Of a stretch of DNA of 64,000 nt, positions 27,206-35,999 are shown piece by piece; positions within the stretch are counted from its first letter, which is position 1, and each line of letters starts with the position of its first letter. The stretch comes from Robiginitomaculum sp. Lineage in GTDB: Bacteria > Pseudomonadota > Alphaproteobacteria > Caulobacterales > Maricaulaceae. The stretch covers positions 1-64,000 of the forward strand of contig JAJFFO010000020.1 of NCBI GenBank assembly GCA_021776615.1, given 5' to 3'. The position numbers and the translations under genes were made by a program. The notes beneath the pieces are model-generated. The model saw nothing but the letters and a program-made list of their open reading frames with translations. It searched no databases and had not been told where the DNA came from.

Positions 27206-28668
27206 GCCTCCACTGCCGTGCGATTGCGCAGGCGCTCAATGACATCCGCCGCGATATGCCGACAATCGGCGAGGTTAAGCGCATATGCCGATGCCCCGTA
27301 AAGGCCAGCGCCAAGCCCGGCTTGCGCCAAAAGCAATGCCAAAGCCGGCCAGTTTTGCGGCCAAGGGGCCAGCAATACGCCCGCTGCCATCACTGCACAG
27401 GCAATCAGGGTTTTTGCCGCCGCTTCAAATGGCAAGGGCAAAGGGAAATACCGCCGTCCAATGACGGCACTTAGCACCATGCCAAGGCCATAGGAAATGA
27501 CCGTGGCTATTACCGCGCCTTGTAAGCCAAGCCGTGGCAATAGCACCATATTAAGACCGATATTGAGCAATGCCGGGAAGATCATAATCGCCGCTAGCAT
27601 ATTGGTGCGTTTGGCCAGGGTGAAAGCGTCTTGCAAATAATACGTCATAATGCCGCTCATCAGGCCGGCGGCACTAATCCAGGGAATAATTTGCGCCGCT
27701 TGATCGCGAAATGCCGGGCCGATCATCACCGCGCTTAACGGCACGGCCACTAAGGCCAGACCGGTGGCGGCGGGGAAGGTGAGCAGCGCCATCAGGCCAA
27801 AGGCCTTACGCGCCATGGCCCGGGCTTCCTTTTGGCCGCCAAGTTCCAAAGCGGCCACGGTCAATGGTGCGGCGGCCATGCCGCCCCAAATGAAAATGAC
27901 ATCCAGTGTGCGGCTGGCAAGATTATAGCCAGCGGTATAAACGCCGACGCTGGCAGTATCCAAATAACCGGCGATGAGAAAACGGTCCGCCGACGACATT
28001 GCCAATGCCATTATCAAGGCTAGCGAAATCGGCCCGCCATAGCGGACGAAAACTTTCAGCTCGGCCACCGAAATTGTGCCGCCTTTGGCCCTTTTGAGCA
28101 TAGGTGGCAGGTCAAACAATAAGGCCATGGCGGCGGCAACAAGCATACCGGCAAAAGGCCCGGCGGCCCCCAGACCTGTAGCAGCGACCAGCATGATACC
28201 AAGGCCGAAACTGCTGCTGATATGGAAAAACTCAATCAGGCTATAGCGGCTGACCTCGCGCGCGGCGCGCCGGCCTTCCAATGTTAAATTTAGGGTGGCA
28301 CGCAAGATAGCGGCGGCCAGTGCATAGCCAAGAATAGACTTAAACCCGGTTGATATGGGCAAAAACACCAAGGCTATACCGCCAAGCGTTGCGCCGATAA
28401 GGGCCAACACAAACATGGTTTGATAGGTGGCAGTCAAATGGTCAGGCAGACGTTGCTGCGCTTCTGCACGGGCGTAAAACCGCGCCATTGCGGCCTCTAT
28501 CCAGGTGAAAAACACGGTGTGAAACAGGGTCATCACCGCGAATGCCAGGCCGTAGAGACCATATTGCTCGGGAGTCAGCAGCCGGGTCAGCAAAAATATG
28601 CCGCCAAAACCAGCTATGGCTTGGGCGATATTTACCGGTAAATAGCCAAAAAGATGACGCCAGAGCAT
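27202..28668 (-). CDS. Polysaccharide flippase (Wzx/MOP family)
   Basis: 488-residue polytopic protein with about fourteen helices. It starts MLWRHLFGYLPVNIAQAIAGFGGIFLLTRLLTPEQYG, the standard Wzx/MurJ-like opening (LLTRLLTPEQYG signature). The helices and spacing fit the polysaccharide-biosynthesis branch of the MOP superfamily, which flips lipid-linked repeat units to the periplasm. First gene of the minus-strand operon of four. Upstream a divergent gene with a hairpin-like spacer (28699-28729) starts. Confidence 0.9.
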   Translation of the reverse strand: MLWRHLFGYLPVNIAQAIAGFGGIFLLTRLLTPEQYGLYGLAFAVMTLFHTVFFTWIEAAMARFYARAEAQQRLPDHLTATYQTMFVLALIGATLGGIALVFLPISTGFKSILGYALAAAILRATLNLTLEGRRAAREVSRYSLIEFFHISSSFGLGIMLVAATGLGAAGPFAGMLVAAAMALLFDLPPMLKRAKGGTISVAELKVFVRYGGPISLALIMALAMSSADRFLIAGYLDTASVGVYTAGYNLASRTLDVIFIWGGMAAAPLTVAALELGGQKEARAMARKAFGLMALLTFPAATGLALVAVPLSAVMIGPAFRDQAAQIIPWISAAGLMSGIMTYYLQDAFTLAKRTNMLAAIMIFPALLNIGLNMVLLPRLGLQGAVIATVISYGLGMVLSAVIGRRYFPLPLPFEAAAKTLIACAVMAAGVLLAPWPQNWPALALLLAQAGLGAGLYGASAYALNLADCRHIAADVIERLRNRTAVEA

Positions 28669-28698
28669 GTTTGGTCCTTGGGCTTGCCCGCAAACGCG

Positions 28699-28729
28699 GT
28701 GTTAGGGTTTTAATGGTAAAACCAACGCC
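28699..28729. promoter_or_regulatory. Imperfect inverted repeat in a divergent EPS promoter region
   Basis: GGTGTTAGGGTTTTA pairs (one bulge, one mismatch) with TAAAACCAACGCC around an ATGG loop. Located between the flippase gene and the CelD-like gene, so it could be a shared operator. No known regulator site recognised. Confidence 0.35.
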
Positions 28730-28749
28730 CTAATGCCTCGTGAACAAAT

Positions 28750-29856
28750 GTGAAAAAATATAAGGGCCCCCCGCCGGTGAATATTGAACTCAAAAGGCCG
28801 ATCGACCTTACCGGTGCCGAGACCAGCGCGTGGCGCGCCTTTCAGGCGGCAGACCCCGCCTTGCATAGCCCCTATTTTGCCGTCGAGTTCGCCCAGGCCT
28901 GTGGTTTGGCGCGGCCGGATACGCAAATCGCGGTAATACGCAAAAACGGCGCGATAAAGGGTTTCTGGCCGTTTCATCGCGCACCATTTGGCTACGCGCA
29001 TCCACTTGGAGGGCCGCTAAGCGATTTTCACGGCGTGGTTGCGGCAGAAGATATAGCTGCCGATTTGCCGGTGATAATGCGCGCTGCCAATATTTGCGTT
29101 TATCCGTTTCACTTTGCCCCGCAATCGCAATCGTGCTTTTCCTCATGTGCGGATCGGGCGGTAGAGACCCATAGTGCTGATTTATCAAATGGGTTTGATG
29201 TTTGGTATGGGGATCGCTTGTTGCAGCATAAAAAAAGCCTCAAACGTTATGAGGCGAAGGCCCGCCAGCTTGAGAAACAGCGAGGTCCGCTGGTTTTTAC
29301 CTTGAATGAGCGCAACCCGGCGGCGTTTGAAACCTTGCTGCGCTGGAAAAGCGCGCAATATCGTGAAACCGGAACTTTTGATGTATTTTCAGTAGCGTGG
29401 ACCAATACGCTGTTGCGCGCGCTGTGGCAGACGCAAAGCGCCGGGTTTTGCGGTCAACTGTCAACCTTGCGCGCGGGCGACACTCTGGTGGCGGCGCATT
29501 TTGGCATAAGCGGCCAACACGGCGCGCATTATTGGTTTCCGGCGTATGACCCGGCCTATGCGCGCTTTGGTGTTGGTAATGCCTTGTTGCTGGCATTGAT
29601 CCGCAGCCATGCGCAGGCGGGGGTTGAGACGTTGGATTTAGGTGTTGGTGATTTTCGCTACAAACATCAATTTGGCGGGCAAAGCCGGACGCTGATTGCG
29701 GGCACGGCTTTGTCGCCATCGCTGGGCGCATTTTGTAGGCAAGGGGCATTAATGGTGCAAAATGGTTTTGAGGCTTTGCCAATGGGCAAAATATCAAACC
29801 TGCCGCGCCGCTTGCTGAGCCGCCTTGACCGCGAAATGGCCTTTCGATTGGTGTAA
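28750..29856 (+). CDS. CelD/BcsL-like GNAT acyltransferase
   Basis: 368-residue protein with an N-acetyltransferase fold of the CelD/BcsL type (Acetyltransf_6, PF13480). The start is GTG; a second GTG nine codons downstream is possible. The C-terminal half has the domain: AAFETLLRWKSAQYRETGTFDVF, VAAHFGISGQHGAHYWFPAYD, GVGNALLLALIRSHAQAGVETLDLGVGDFRYKHQFG. It probably acylates a sugar or lipid component of the exopolysaccharide. Divergent from the flippase operon. Confidence 0.87.
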   Translation: MKKYKGPPPVNIELKRPIDLTGAETSAWRAFQAADPALHSPYFAVEFAQACGLARPDTQIAVIRKNGAIKGFWPFHRAPFGYAHPLGGPLSDFHGVVAAEDIAADLPVIMRAANICVYPFHFAPQSQSCFSSCADRAVETHSADLSNGFDVWYGDRLLQHKKSLKRYEAKARQLEKQRGPLVFTLNERNPAAFETLLRWKSAQYRETGTFDVFSVAWTNTLLRALWQTQSAGFCGQLSTLRAGDTLVAAHFGISGQHGAHYWFPAYDPAYARFGVGNALLLALIRSHAQAGVETLDLGVGDFRYKHQFGGQSRTLIAGTALSPSLGAFCRQGALMVQNGFEALPMGKISNLPRRLLSRLDREMAFRLV

Positions 29857-29860
29857 CCCC

Positions 29861-29925
29861 GCCCTCAACTAGCGGAGCGGTAGGGCATTCAAGCCCTCAA
29901 CTAGCGGAAGCGGTAGGGCATTCAA
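29861..29925. repeat. Two tandem hairpin units
   Basis: Two near-identical copies (32 and 33 bases) of a unit beginning GCCCTCAACTAGCGGA and ending GGGCATTCAA. The copies differ by one inserted A. Each unit can pair GCCCT with AGGGC. They lie after the CelD-like gene, before a small membrane-protein gene on the opposite strand. Probably transcript-end hairpins or a small palindromic repeat family. Confidence 0.7.
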
Positions 29926-29939
29926 AATCAAAAAAATCT

Positions 29940-30209
29940 CTATTGCGGCTTTGGTGCCATCAAAGCCGCAAGGGCAAATCCGGCTGCCAGATAACACCAC
30001 GCACAATGACCTAACAGCACTAAAGCGCCGTCCTGACGGGCGGGAACACTGCCGCTGAGGCATAATTTGATGTGCGCAAACGGGTCCTGATACAGCACGG
30101 TCATGGAAATACAGGAGGCAATGGTGCTGAATAGCGCCAGTGCTGTCAGCCAAGCCTTGGCGCTAAGCGGCGGGCGGTGAAGGGATAATATTGAAACAGA
30201 CATTATCAT
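29940..30209 (-). CDS. Small membrane protein, unknown function
   Basis: 89-residue protein (87 if MSVSILS is the start) with two hydrophobic segments: SAKAWLTALALFSTIASCIS (about 16-35) and ALVLLGHCAWCYLAAGFALAALMA (about 62-85). The loop between them holds DPFAHIKLCLSG. Not recognised. It sits immediately upstream of the cbb3 operon but on the opposite strand, so it shares the regulatory region with ccoN and may be co-regulated. Codon pattern and cysteines give modest support. Confidence 0.5.
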   Translation of the reverse strand: MIMSVSILSLHRPPLSAKAWLTALALFSTIASCISMTVLYQDPFAHIKLCLSGSVPARQDGALVLLGHCAWCYLAAGFALAALMAPKPQ

Positions 30210-30370
30210 TCTCTATTATAATTCTCTATTTTGGCCACACGCGGACCACATCCTTGCATGATGAAGCGCCCGATGAATCATCCCAGTCTTTAATCGGCGG
30301 TGTCGACTCGCATCATCTGCGTGTGTTTGGGTACTCTGGCGCATAATCACGCCCTTGCGAAGTGGCCTAT

Positions 30371-30401
30371 CATATATTGCGACATAATGGCGCAATATAT
30401 G
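30371..30401. promoter_or_regulatory. Perfect 11-bp palindrome upstream of ccoN
   Basis: CATATATTGCG (30371-30381) and CGCAATATATG (30391-30401) form a perfect inverted repeat with a 9-base spacer, 99 bases before the ccoN start in a divergent promoter region. It does not match the FNR box (TTGAT-N4-ATCAA), so another regulator or an untranslated-leader hairpin is likely. Confidence 0.55.
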
Positions 30402-30500
30402 AATTATTCTTGGTTTTGCTCTTGAGCCTGCGCGAAAACAGGCGTTGAAAGGCACTCTGTGGCTGTTTGAGTTTATGGCAATACGTGAAGGTTTGAGATT

Positions 30501-32156
30501 ATGAGCGCAACTGGTTCTCGCAATGGTATCGGTCTCGACGTCCTGACGGTGGGCGTAGTGTTAATTGGTCTGGCATTGGTGAGTTTGTTTTTAAGCGCCA
30601 ATACCCATGATCCGTTGATGAAAGTCCACGCGGTTATTTTTCTGGGGGCCTTTACCCTGGGCATTGCGGCGCTGGCCATGCGTATTGCCGGTGGCTTGCA
30701 CTTCGATCAATCGCGCTATGAAGAAGGTGTGATCAAGGCCGGTGTGATCGCCACCGTTTTTTGGGGCATTGTCGGCTTTTTGGTTGGCTTGGTAATTGCC
30801 TCGCAACTGGCCTTTCCAAACCTGTTATATTTTGATGAGATTGGCTGGTTGAATTTTGGCCGCCTACGGCCTGTACATACGTCGGCAGTGATTTTTGCCT
30901 TTGGTGGTAATGCGCTTATGGCTACCTCGTTTTATGTGGTGCAGCGGACCTGTCATGCGCGTCTTGCGGGCGGCATATGGCCGTGGTTTGTGTTTTGGGG
31001 CTATCAGCTCTTCATCGTGCTGGCCGCCACGGGCTATGTCAGCGGCATTACCCAAAGTAAGGAATACGCAGAGCCTGAATGGCATGTGGATATCTGGCTC
31101 ACCATCGTCTGGGTGGCGTATTTGCTGGTGTTTCTGGGCACGCTGTGGAAGCGTAAAGTCAAACATATTTATGTGGCTAACTGGTTCTATCTGTCCTTCA
31201 TCGTAACCGTTGCCATGTTGCACATTATCAACAATCTCTCGATCCCGGTCGGTCTGACAGAATCCAAGAGTTATTCGCTGTTTGCCGGGGTTCAGGACGC
31301 CATGACCCAATGGTGGTACGGCCATAATGCCGTGGGCTTTTTCCTCACCTCCGGGTTTTTGGGCATGATGTATTATTTCATCCCTAAACGGGCGGAGCGA
31401 CCGGTATATTCCTACCGCCTGTCGATTGTGCACTTTTGGTCGCTAATCTTTATCTATATCTGGGCTGGACCGCACCATTTGCATTATACCGCTTTGCCAA
31501 TGTGGGCCCAGACCCTGGGCATGACCTTCTCCATCATTCTGTGGATGCCGTCCTGGGGCGGGATGATTAACGGGCTGATGACCTTGTCCGGCGCGTGGGA
31601 TAAATTGCGCACCGATCCGGTAATGCGCATGCTGGTAGTTTCCGTCGCGTTTTATGGCATGTCGACTTTTGAAGGGCCGGTTATGTCGATCCGCGCCGTC
31701 AATTCTCTGTCGCATTATACCGATTGGACCATTGGCCATGTGCATTCTGGTGCCCTTGGGTGGGTGGCCTATGTCAGCTTTGGCGCGATGTATTGTCTGG
31801 TGCCGTGGTTGTGGAAACGCAAAAGGCTGTATTCCAACGCTTTGGTGGAGTGGCATTTTTGGATATCGACCGTTGGTATCGTGTTCTACATCACCTCCAT
31901 GTGGGTGAGCGGGATCATGCAAGGGCTGATGTGGCGCGCGTATAATAGTTTCGGCTTTTTGGAATATTCCTTCGTCGAAACCGTAGAGGCCATGCACCCG
32001 TATTACGTTATCCGGGCAGCAGGCGGCGGCCTGTTCCTCATTGGTGCATTTATTATGGCGTATAATTTGTGGCGCACGGCACGCGGCGATCAACGTGCGG
32101 GCGAGAATGTGCCTGATGCGATGCCGTTGGCCAGCGCCATAGCACCAGCACGATAG
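30501..32156 (+). CDS. ccoN: cbb3-type cytochrome c oxidase subunit I
   Basis: Catalytic haem-copper subunit of the high-affinity terminal oxidase, in the inner membrane. 551 residues, about 12-14 helices. Recognised by [36 protein letters not shown] (haem-b ligand region), [26 protein letters not shown] (Cu-B His region) and [22 protein letters not shown], the HH pair binding the copper site. The last part has [19 protein letters not shown]. First gene of the ccoNOQPGHIS operon; the ribosome site GAAGG is 10 bases before the ATG. Confidence 0.98.
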   Translation: MSATGSRNGIGLDVLTVGVVLIGLALVSLFLSANTHDPLMKVHAVIFLGAFTLGIAALAMRIAGGLHFDQSRYEEGVIKAGVIATVFWGIVGFLVGLVIASQLAFPNLLYFDEIGWLNFGRLRPVHTSAVIFAFGGNALMATSFYVVQRTCHARLAGGIWPWFVFWGYQLFIVLAATGYVSGITQSKEYAEPEWHVDIWLTIVWVAYLLVFLGTLWKRKVKHIYVANWFYLSFIVTVAMLHIINNLSIPVGLTESKSYSLFAGVQDAMTQWWYGHNAVGFFLTSGFLGMMYYFIPKRAERPVYSYRLSIVHFWSLIFIYIWAGPHHLHYTALPMWAQTLGMTFSIILWMPSWGGMINGLMTLSGAWDKLRTDPVMRMLVVSVAFYGMSTFEGPVMSIRAVNSLSHYTDWTIGHVHSGALGWVAYVSFGAMYCLVPWLWKRKRLYSNALVEWHFWISTVGIVFYITSMWVSGIMQGLMWRAYNSFGFLEYSFVETVEAMHPYYVIRAAGGGLFLIGAFIMAYNLWRTARGDQRAGENVPDAMPLASAIAPAR

Positions 32157-32165
32157 GAGGGGAAA

Positions 32166-32900
32166 ATGGCTTTTAAACACGAAATTTTCGAAAAAAACTC
32201 TATTTTGCTCACCATTGGTATTTTGGTGGTGGTTTCCATTGGCGGTCTTGTGGAAATAGCTCCGCTTTTCTATCTCTCCAACACCATTGAGAAAGTCGAC
32301 GGCATGCGGCCCTATACGCCGTTGGAGCTGACCGGGCGGGATATCTATGTCCGCGAAGGGTGTTATCTGTGTCACAGCCAGATGATCCGCCCCTTGCGCG
32401 ATGAAGCGGAGCGCTATGGCCATTACTCTCTGGCCGCCGAAAGCATGTATGACCATCCGTTCCAATGGGGCTCCAAACGTACCGGGCCGGATTTGGCGCG
32501 GGTTGGCGGCAAATATTCCGATGCGTGGCATGTGTCACACCTTAACCACCCGCAATCCGCGGTGCCGGAATCGGTAATGCCGCCTTATCGGTTCTTGAAC
32601 GATAATATTCTGGATGGCCGCACCATTGAAGCCAGTTTGAAGGCCAATAAAACTGTCGGCGTGCCCTATACCGAGGCCCAAATTAGCGCCGCCAAGGCCG
32701 ATTTGGCAACGCAGGTGGATGAGTTTGCTGATGGTTATGACGATTTCATGGCGCGCTATCCCGGGGCCATTGTTCGCGATTTCGACGGGGACCCGGCGCA
32801 TTTGACTGAAATGGATGCGCTGGTGGCCTATTTGCAAATGCTCGGCACTTTGGTCGATTTTTCGACCTATGAGGCCGATGCCATTGAAAATCAGCGTTAG
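32166..32900 (+). CDS. ccoO: cbb3-type cytochrome c oxidase subunit II (mono-haem cytochrome c)
   Basis: 244-residue membrane-anchored cytochrome c. One N-terminal helix ([24 protein letters not shown]) and a single haem site CYLCH (Cys66, Cys69, His70), followed by [15 protein letters not shown], the usual CcoO signature. It passes electrons from CcoP to CcoN. The stop is 9 bases after the ccoN stop codon plus AGGAGG ribosome site, and ccoQ follows 12 bases later. Confidence 0.98.
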   Translation: MAFKHEIFEKNSILLTIGILVVVSIGGLVEIAPLFYLSNTIEKVDGMRPYTPLELTGRDIYVREGCYLCHSQMIRPLRDEAERYGHYSLAAESMYDHPFQWGSKRTGPDLARVGGKYSDAWHVSHLNHPQSAVPESVMPPYRFLNDNILDGRTIEASLKANKTVGVPYTEAQISAAKADLATQVDEFADGYDDFMARYPGAIVRDFDGDPAHLTEMDALVAYLQMLGTLVDFSTYEADAIENQR

Positions 32901-32912
32901 GGGAGTAGCCAA

Positions 32913-33101
32913 ATGAATTACGAAAGCGTTTCGCATTTTGCGCAAACCTGGGGGCTGGTTTATTTCGCCCTGCTGTTTGGATTGGTGCTGCTATACGCCT
33001 TGTGGCCGGCAAATCAGAAAAAATTCGATGATGCCGCGCGCATGCCTCTCAATGAAGGGCCTCTTGACGATGAGCCAATTGGGAAGGGGGAGAAGTTGTA
33101 A
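32913..33101 (+). CDS. ccoQ: cbb3-type cytochrome oxidase subunit CcoQ
   Basis: 62-residue small subunit with one membrane helix (GLVYFALLFGLVLLYALWPANQ), then the charged tail KKFDDAARMPLNEG. WPANQKKFDDAARMPL is a common CcoQ pattern. It helps stabilise the CcoNOP complex. It ends at 33101, one base into ccoP. Confidence 0.9.
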   Translation: MNYESVSHFAQTWGLVYFALLFGLVLLYALWPANQKKFDDAARMPLNEGPLDDEPIGKGEKL

Positions 33102-33976
33102 TGTCTGACCATCCAGAAGTTGACGACCATTCCGGCACTGAAACAACCGGTCATGAATGGGATGGTATTAAGGAGCTGAACACGCCGCTACCACGTTGGT
33201 GGCTGACCATTTGGTTGGGGACAATTGCCATTGCCTTGGTTTACATGGTGTTGATGCCATCATGGCCGCTGCCGTGGGCAGATACCTATGTCAAAGGTTT
33301 GCGTAATTATTCGGAGCGCGAAACCTTCGCCGCCGATATGGTCAAGCTGGCCGCTTCGCGCGGCGCGGACCAGGAGAAATTGGCTAATACGGCGCTGGAT
33401 GCGGTGCGCAATGATGAGGAATTGTTCAATTTCGCCATGGCTGCTGGCGAGTCTGCCTTTGGCGATAATTGTGCGACCTGCCATGGGGCGGGCGGTGTCG
33501 GCGCGCCGGGATATCCGGCCTTGGTTGACGATGTATGGCTATGGGGCGGTAGCCTGGAAGATATAAAAACCACCATCACCCATGGTATTCGGGGTGCCAG
33601 TGACGATACGCGCTTTTCGCAAATGCCGGCTTTTGGCACCGATGGTATGCTCACCGTCAGCGAGATTAACGACCTTGTTGAATATGTGACCAGCCTGTCA
33701 AACCGCGCCGCTGATGGGGCGGCAATTGATCGGGCAAAAGTGTTGTTTGAGGATAATTGCGCCGTTTGCCATGGCGAGAACGGGCAAGGCGACCGGATGC
33801 AGGGCGCCCCCATTCTTAGCGATACCGAATGGCTCTATGGTGGCGACCGCGAGGCTATTCGGCAGACCATTACCAAGGCTCGTTTTGGCGTTATGCCAAA
33901 TTGGCAGGATCGCCTGGAGCCATGGACCATCGACGCCTTGGCCGTTTATGTGCATTCGCTTGGCGGCGGGGAATAA
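33101..33976 (+). CDS. ccoP: cbb3-type cytochrome c oxidase subunit III (di-haem cytochrome c)
   Basis: 291-residue di-haem cytochrome c. Short N-terminal region EWDGIKELNTPLPRWW and one helix (TIWLGTIAIALVYMVLMPSWPL) anchor it. Two CxxCH motifs: CATCH (Cys124, Cys127, His128) and CAVCH (Cys220, Cys223, His224). It takes electrons from soluble cytochromes. The start overlaps ccoQ by 1 base, so the set is translated together. Confidence 0.98.
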   Translation: MSDHPEVDDHSGTETTGHEWDGIKELNTPLPRWWLTIWLGTIAIALVYMVLMPSWPLPWADTYVKGLRNYSERETFAADMVKLAASRGADQEKLANTALDAVRNDEELFNFAMAAGESAFGDNCATCHGAGGVGAPGYPALVDDVWLWGGSLEDIKTTITHGIRGASDDTRFSQMPAFGTDGMLTVSEINDLVEYVTSLSNRAADGAAIDRAKVLFEDNCAVCHGENGQGDRMQGAPILSDTEWLYGGDREAIRQTITKARFGVMPNWQDRLEPWTIDALAVYVHSLGGGE

Positions 33977-34005
33977 TGAAGCGCTGACCAAGCCGGGAGT
34001 TTAAG

Positions 34006-35538
34006 TTGGGCAAAACAACCATTATTGGCGGTCCGTCGGCGAAATCCGGGGGGGCGGCCAACGCCACGCGCACGGCGGCCGAGGGCGTCGCCAAAATTGA
34101 TGTGGTGGCGGTCAATGCGCAGGAAAACCGCAAGCTTTACCAGGAACGCATTCCGATTTACCCCAAACTCGCCCATGGCCTGTTTCGCAAGATAAAATGG
34201 GCCTTCCTGTTTGTTTTGCTGGGCATATATTATGTTATCCCGTTTGTGCGCTGGGACCGGGGGCCGAGCGCGCCGGACCAGGCGGTGTTGGCGGATTTTG
34301 CCGGACGGCGGTTTTATTTCTTCTTTATCGAATTATGGCCGCAAGAGGTTTATTACATTACCGGGCTTTTAATGCTGGCCTCCTTTGGCCTGTTTATGGC
34401 GACCGCCATGTTTGGCCGGATTTGGTGCGGCTATGCCTGCCCACAAACCGTATGGACTGATTTGTTTATCGCGGTCGAACGCATGGTCGAGGGCGACCGC
34501 AATGCGCGCCTGCGGCTGGCAAAACAGCCGTTTAGCGCGGAAAAAGCTATTAAAAAAGCAATCAAACACGCGGCATGGATTGCGATTTCCTTTCTCACTG
34601 GCGGTGTATTTGTACTGTATTTCCATGATGCGCCGACCGTGGCGCTTGGGTTCTTCACGGGGCAAGCGCCGATATCGGCTTATCTTTTCGCCGCCATTTT
34701 AACCTTCACCACCTATACGCTGGCCGGTACTATGCGCGAGCAAGTGTGCACCTATATGTGTCCATGGCCGCGTATTCAGGGGGCGATGACCGACGAGGAC
34801 ACGCTGGAGGTCGCTTATCGTGGCTATCGTGGGGAGCCACGCGGGCCACATAAGAAAAATGATAGTTGGGAGGGGCGCGGCGATTGCATTGATTGCCTGC
34901 AATGTGTGGCCGTTTGCCCGATGGGCATTGATATTCGCGATGGCGACCAGCTTGAGTGCATTAATTGCGCCTTGTGCATTGATGCCTGCGACGCGGTGAT
35001 GGAGAAAATCGGTCGGCCCAAAGGGTTGATCGCTTATGACACCGCCCGCAATCAGGACCTTGCCCGCCAACACAAAAAGCCGGTGTTCAAACTGTTTCGC
35101 CCACGGGTCATGCTGTACGTCATTTTGCTGGCCGGTATTGGCGGTGCGATGCTTTATGGGTTGGTCAATCGTTCGACATTGGAACTCAACACTTTGCGCG
35201 ACCGCAGCCCGATTTTTGTGCAATTGTCCGATGGTTCTATACGCAATGGCTATACGGTAAAAATCTTGAACAAAGCGACCATTGCCCGGTCTTTTCGCAT
35301 AAGTGTGGCGGGCATTGAAGGGGCCAGCTTAAAGGCCGCCGGGGCACAAAAGCAGAGTGAATTTATGGTGGTGGAAGCCGGGGCCAATAAAGTTAGAACC
35401 CTTAAAATCTATGTGACCATACAAGCGGATACGGCCAAGGTGTTGAAAGCCTCGGTGCCAATAGCCATTTTAGTAGCAGAGACCAATGGCAATGAGGATG
35501 CGGTGAACAATACCGTCTTCCTGTCAGGAAAAAAATGA
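34006..35538 (+). CDS. ccoG: cbb3 oxidase accessory ferredoxin-like protein CcoG
   Basis: 510-residue membrane protein that reduces copper for the cbb3 oxidase. Start is TTG with GGGAG upstream. Helices are followed by TMREQVCTYMCPWPRIQGAM, then two ferredoxin-like clusters: CIDCLQCVAVCPMGIDI and CINCALCIDACD. The C-terminal domain is Ig-like (IFVQLSDGSIRNGYTVKILNKA). Its ccoH-side end overlaps by 4 bases. Clearly part of the assembly set. Confidence 0.96.
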   Translation: MGKTTIIGGPSAKSGGAANATRTAAEGVAKIDVVAVNAQENRKLYQERIPIYPKLAHGLFRKIKWAFLFVLLGIYYVIPFVRWDRGPSAPDQAVLADFAGRRFYFFFIELWPQEVYYITGLLMLASFGLFMATAMFGRIWCGYACPQTVWTDLFIAVERMVEGDRNARLRLAKQPFSAEKAIKKAIKHAAWIAISFLTGGVFVLYFHDAPTVALGFFTGQAPISAYLFAAILTFTTYTLAGTMREQVCTYMCPWPRIQGAMTDEDTLEVAYRGYRGEPRGPHKKNDSWEGRGDCIDCLQCVAVCPMGIDIRDGDQLECINCALCIDACDAVMEKIGRPKGLIAYDTARNQDLARQHKKPVFKLFRPRVMLYVILLAGIGGAMLYGLVNRSTLELNTLRDRSPIFVQLSDGSIRNGYTVKILNKATIARSFRISVAGIEGASLKAAGAQKQSEFMVVEAGANKVRTLKIYVTIQADTAKVLKASVPIAILVAETNGNEDAVNNTVFLSGKK

Positions 35539-35999
35539 GTAAGGACGGCACGTTTCGCATTAAAGGCTGGCATGTGTTGGCGGGCTTTATTGCGTTCTTT
35601 GGTCTGATTATTGCGGTCAATGCGGTGTTTGTTATTCAAGCCACCCGGTCTTTTCCGGGGGAGAGCTTTGAACGGCCTTATGAACGCGGTGTGCGCTATA
35701 ATGAGAAGCTGCAAGCGCGTCGCCGCGCGGATGCGGAAGGCTGGCAGGCCAGTTTTACGCGCGATGATGATTTTGTGGTCAGTATTGTCAATGCTCAGGG
35801 GCCGGTTGATGGGCTTGAAGTGGACCTTGTGTTCAAATGGGCGGGCCAGCCGGACGGCGATAAGAAACTACGCCTGACCGGCATTGGCGACGGCCAATAT
35901 CAGGCGGGCGCACCGTTCACCCTTAAGGGTGGGCGTTTCGAGGGCGCGGCCAGAAGACCCGGCGATTTGTGGGTGTTTGAATTTGGCGGGCAATTATGA
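35535..35999 (+). CDS. ccoH: cbb3 oxidase assembly protein FixH/CcoH
   Basis: 154-residue assembly factor with one N-terminal helix (WHVLAGFIAFFGLIIAVNAVFVIQA) and a periplasmic domain with SFPGESFERPYERGVRYNE, a characteristic FixH segment, then EVDLVFKWAG. It helps deliver copper or assemble the oxidase. Overlaps both ccoG and ccoI by 4 bases. Confidence 0.92.
   Translation: MSKDGTFRIKGWHVLAGFIAFFGLIIAVNAVFVIQATRSFPGESFERPYERGVRYNEKLQARRRADAEGWQASFTRDDDFVVSIVNAQGPVDGLEVDLVFKWAGQPDGDKKLRLTGIGDGQYQAGAPFTLKGGRFEGAARRPGDLWVFEFGGQL

Noticed and set aside
29861-29925. Tandem repeat considered as a CRISPR remnant
   Set aside because: Only two units, directly joined with no spacer, and no cas genes nearby.
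30420-30460. Possible FNR/FixK box before ccoN
   Set aside because: I found no TTGAT-N4-ATCAA match; the only clear palindrome has a 9-base spacer.
31443-32531. 362-residue frame opposite ccoN and ccoO
   Set aside because: It covers two genes with clear haem and copper motifs on the plus strand, and its own product is His/Arg/Gln-rich without domains.
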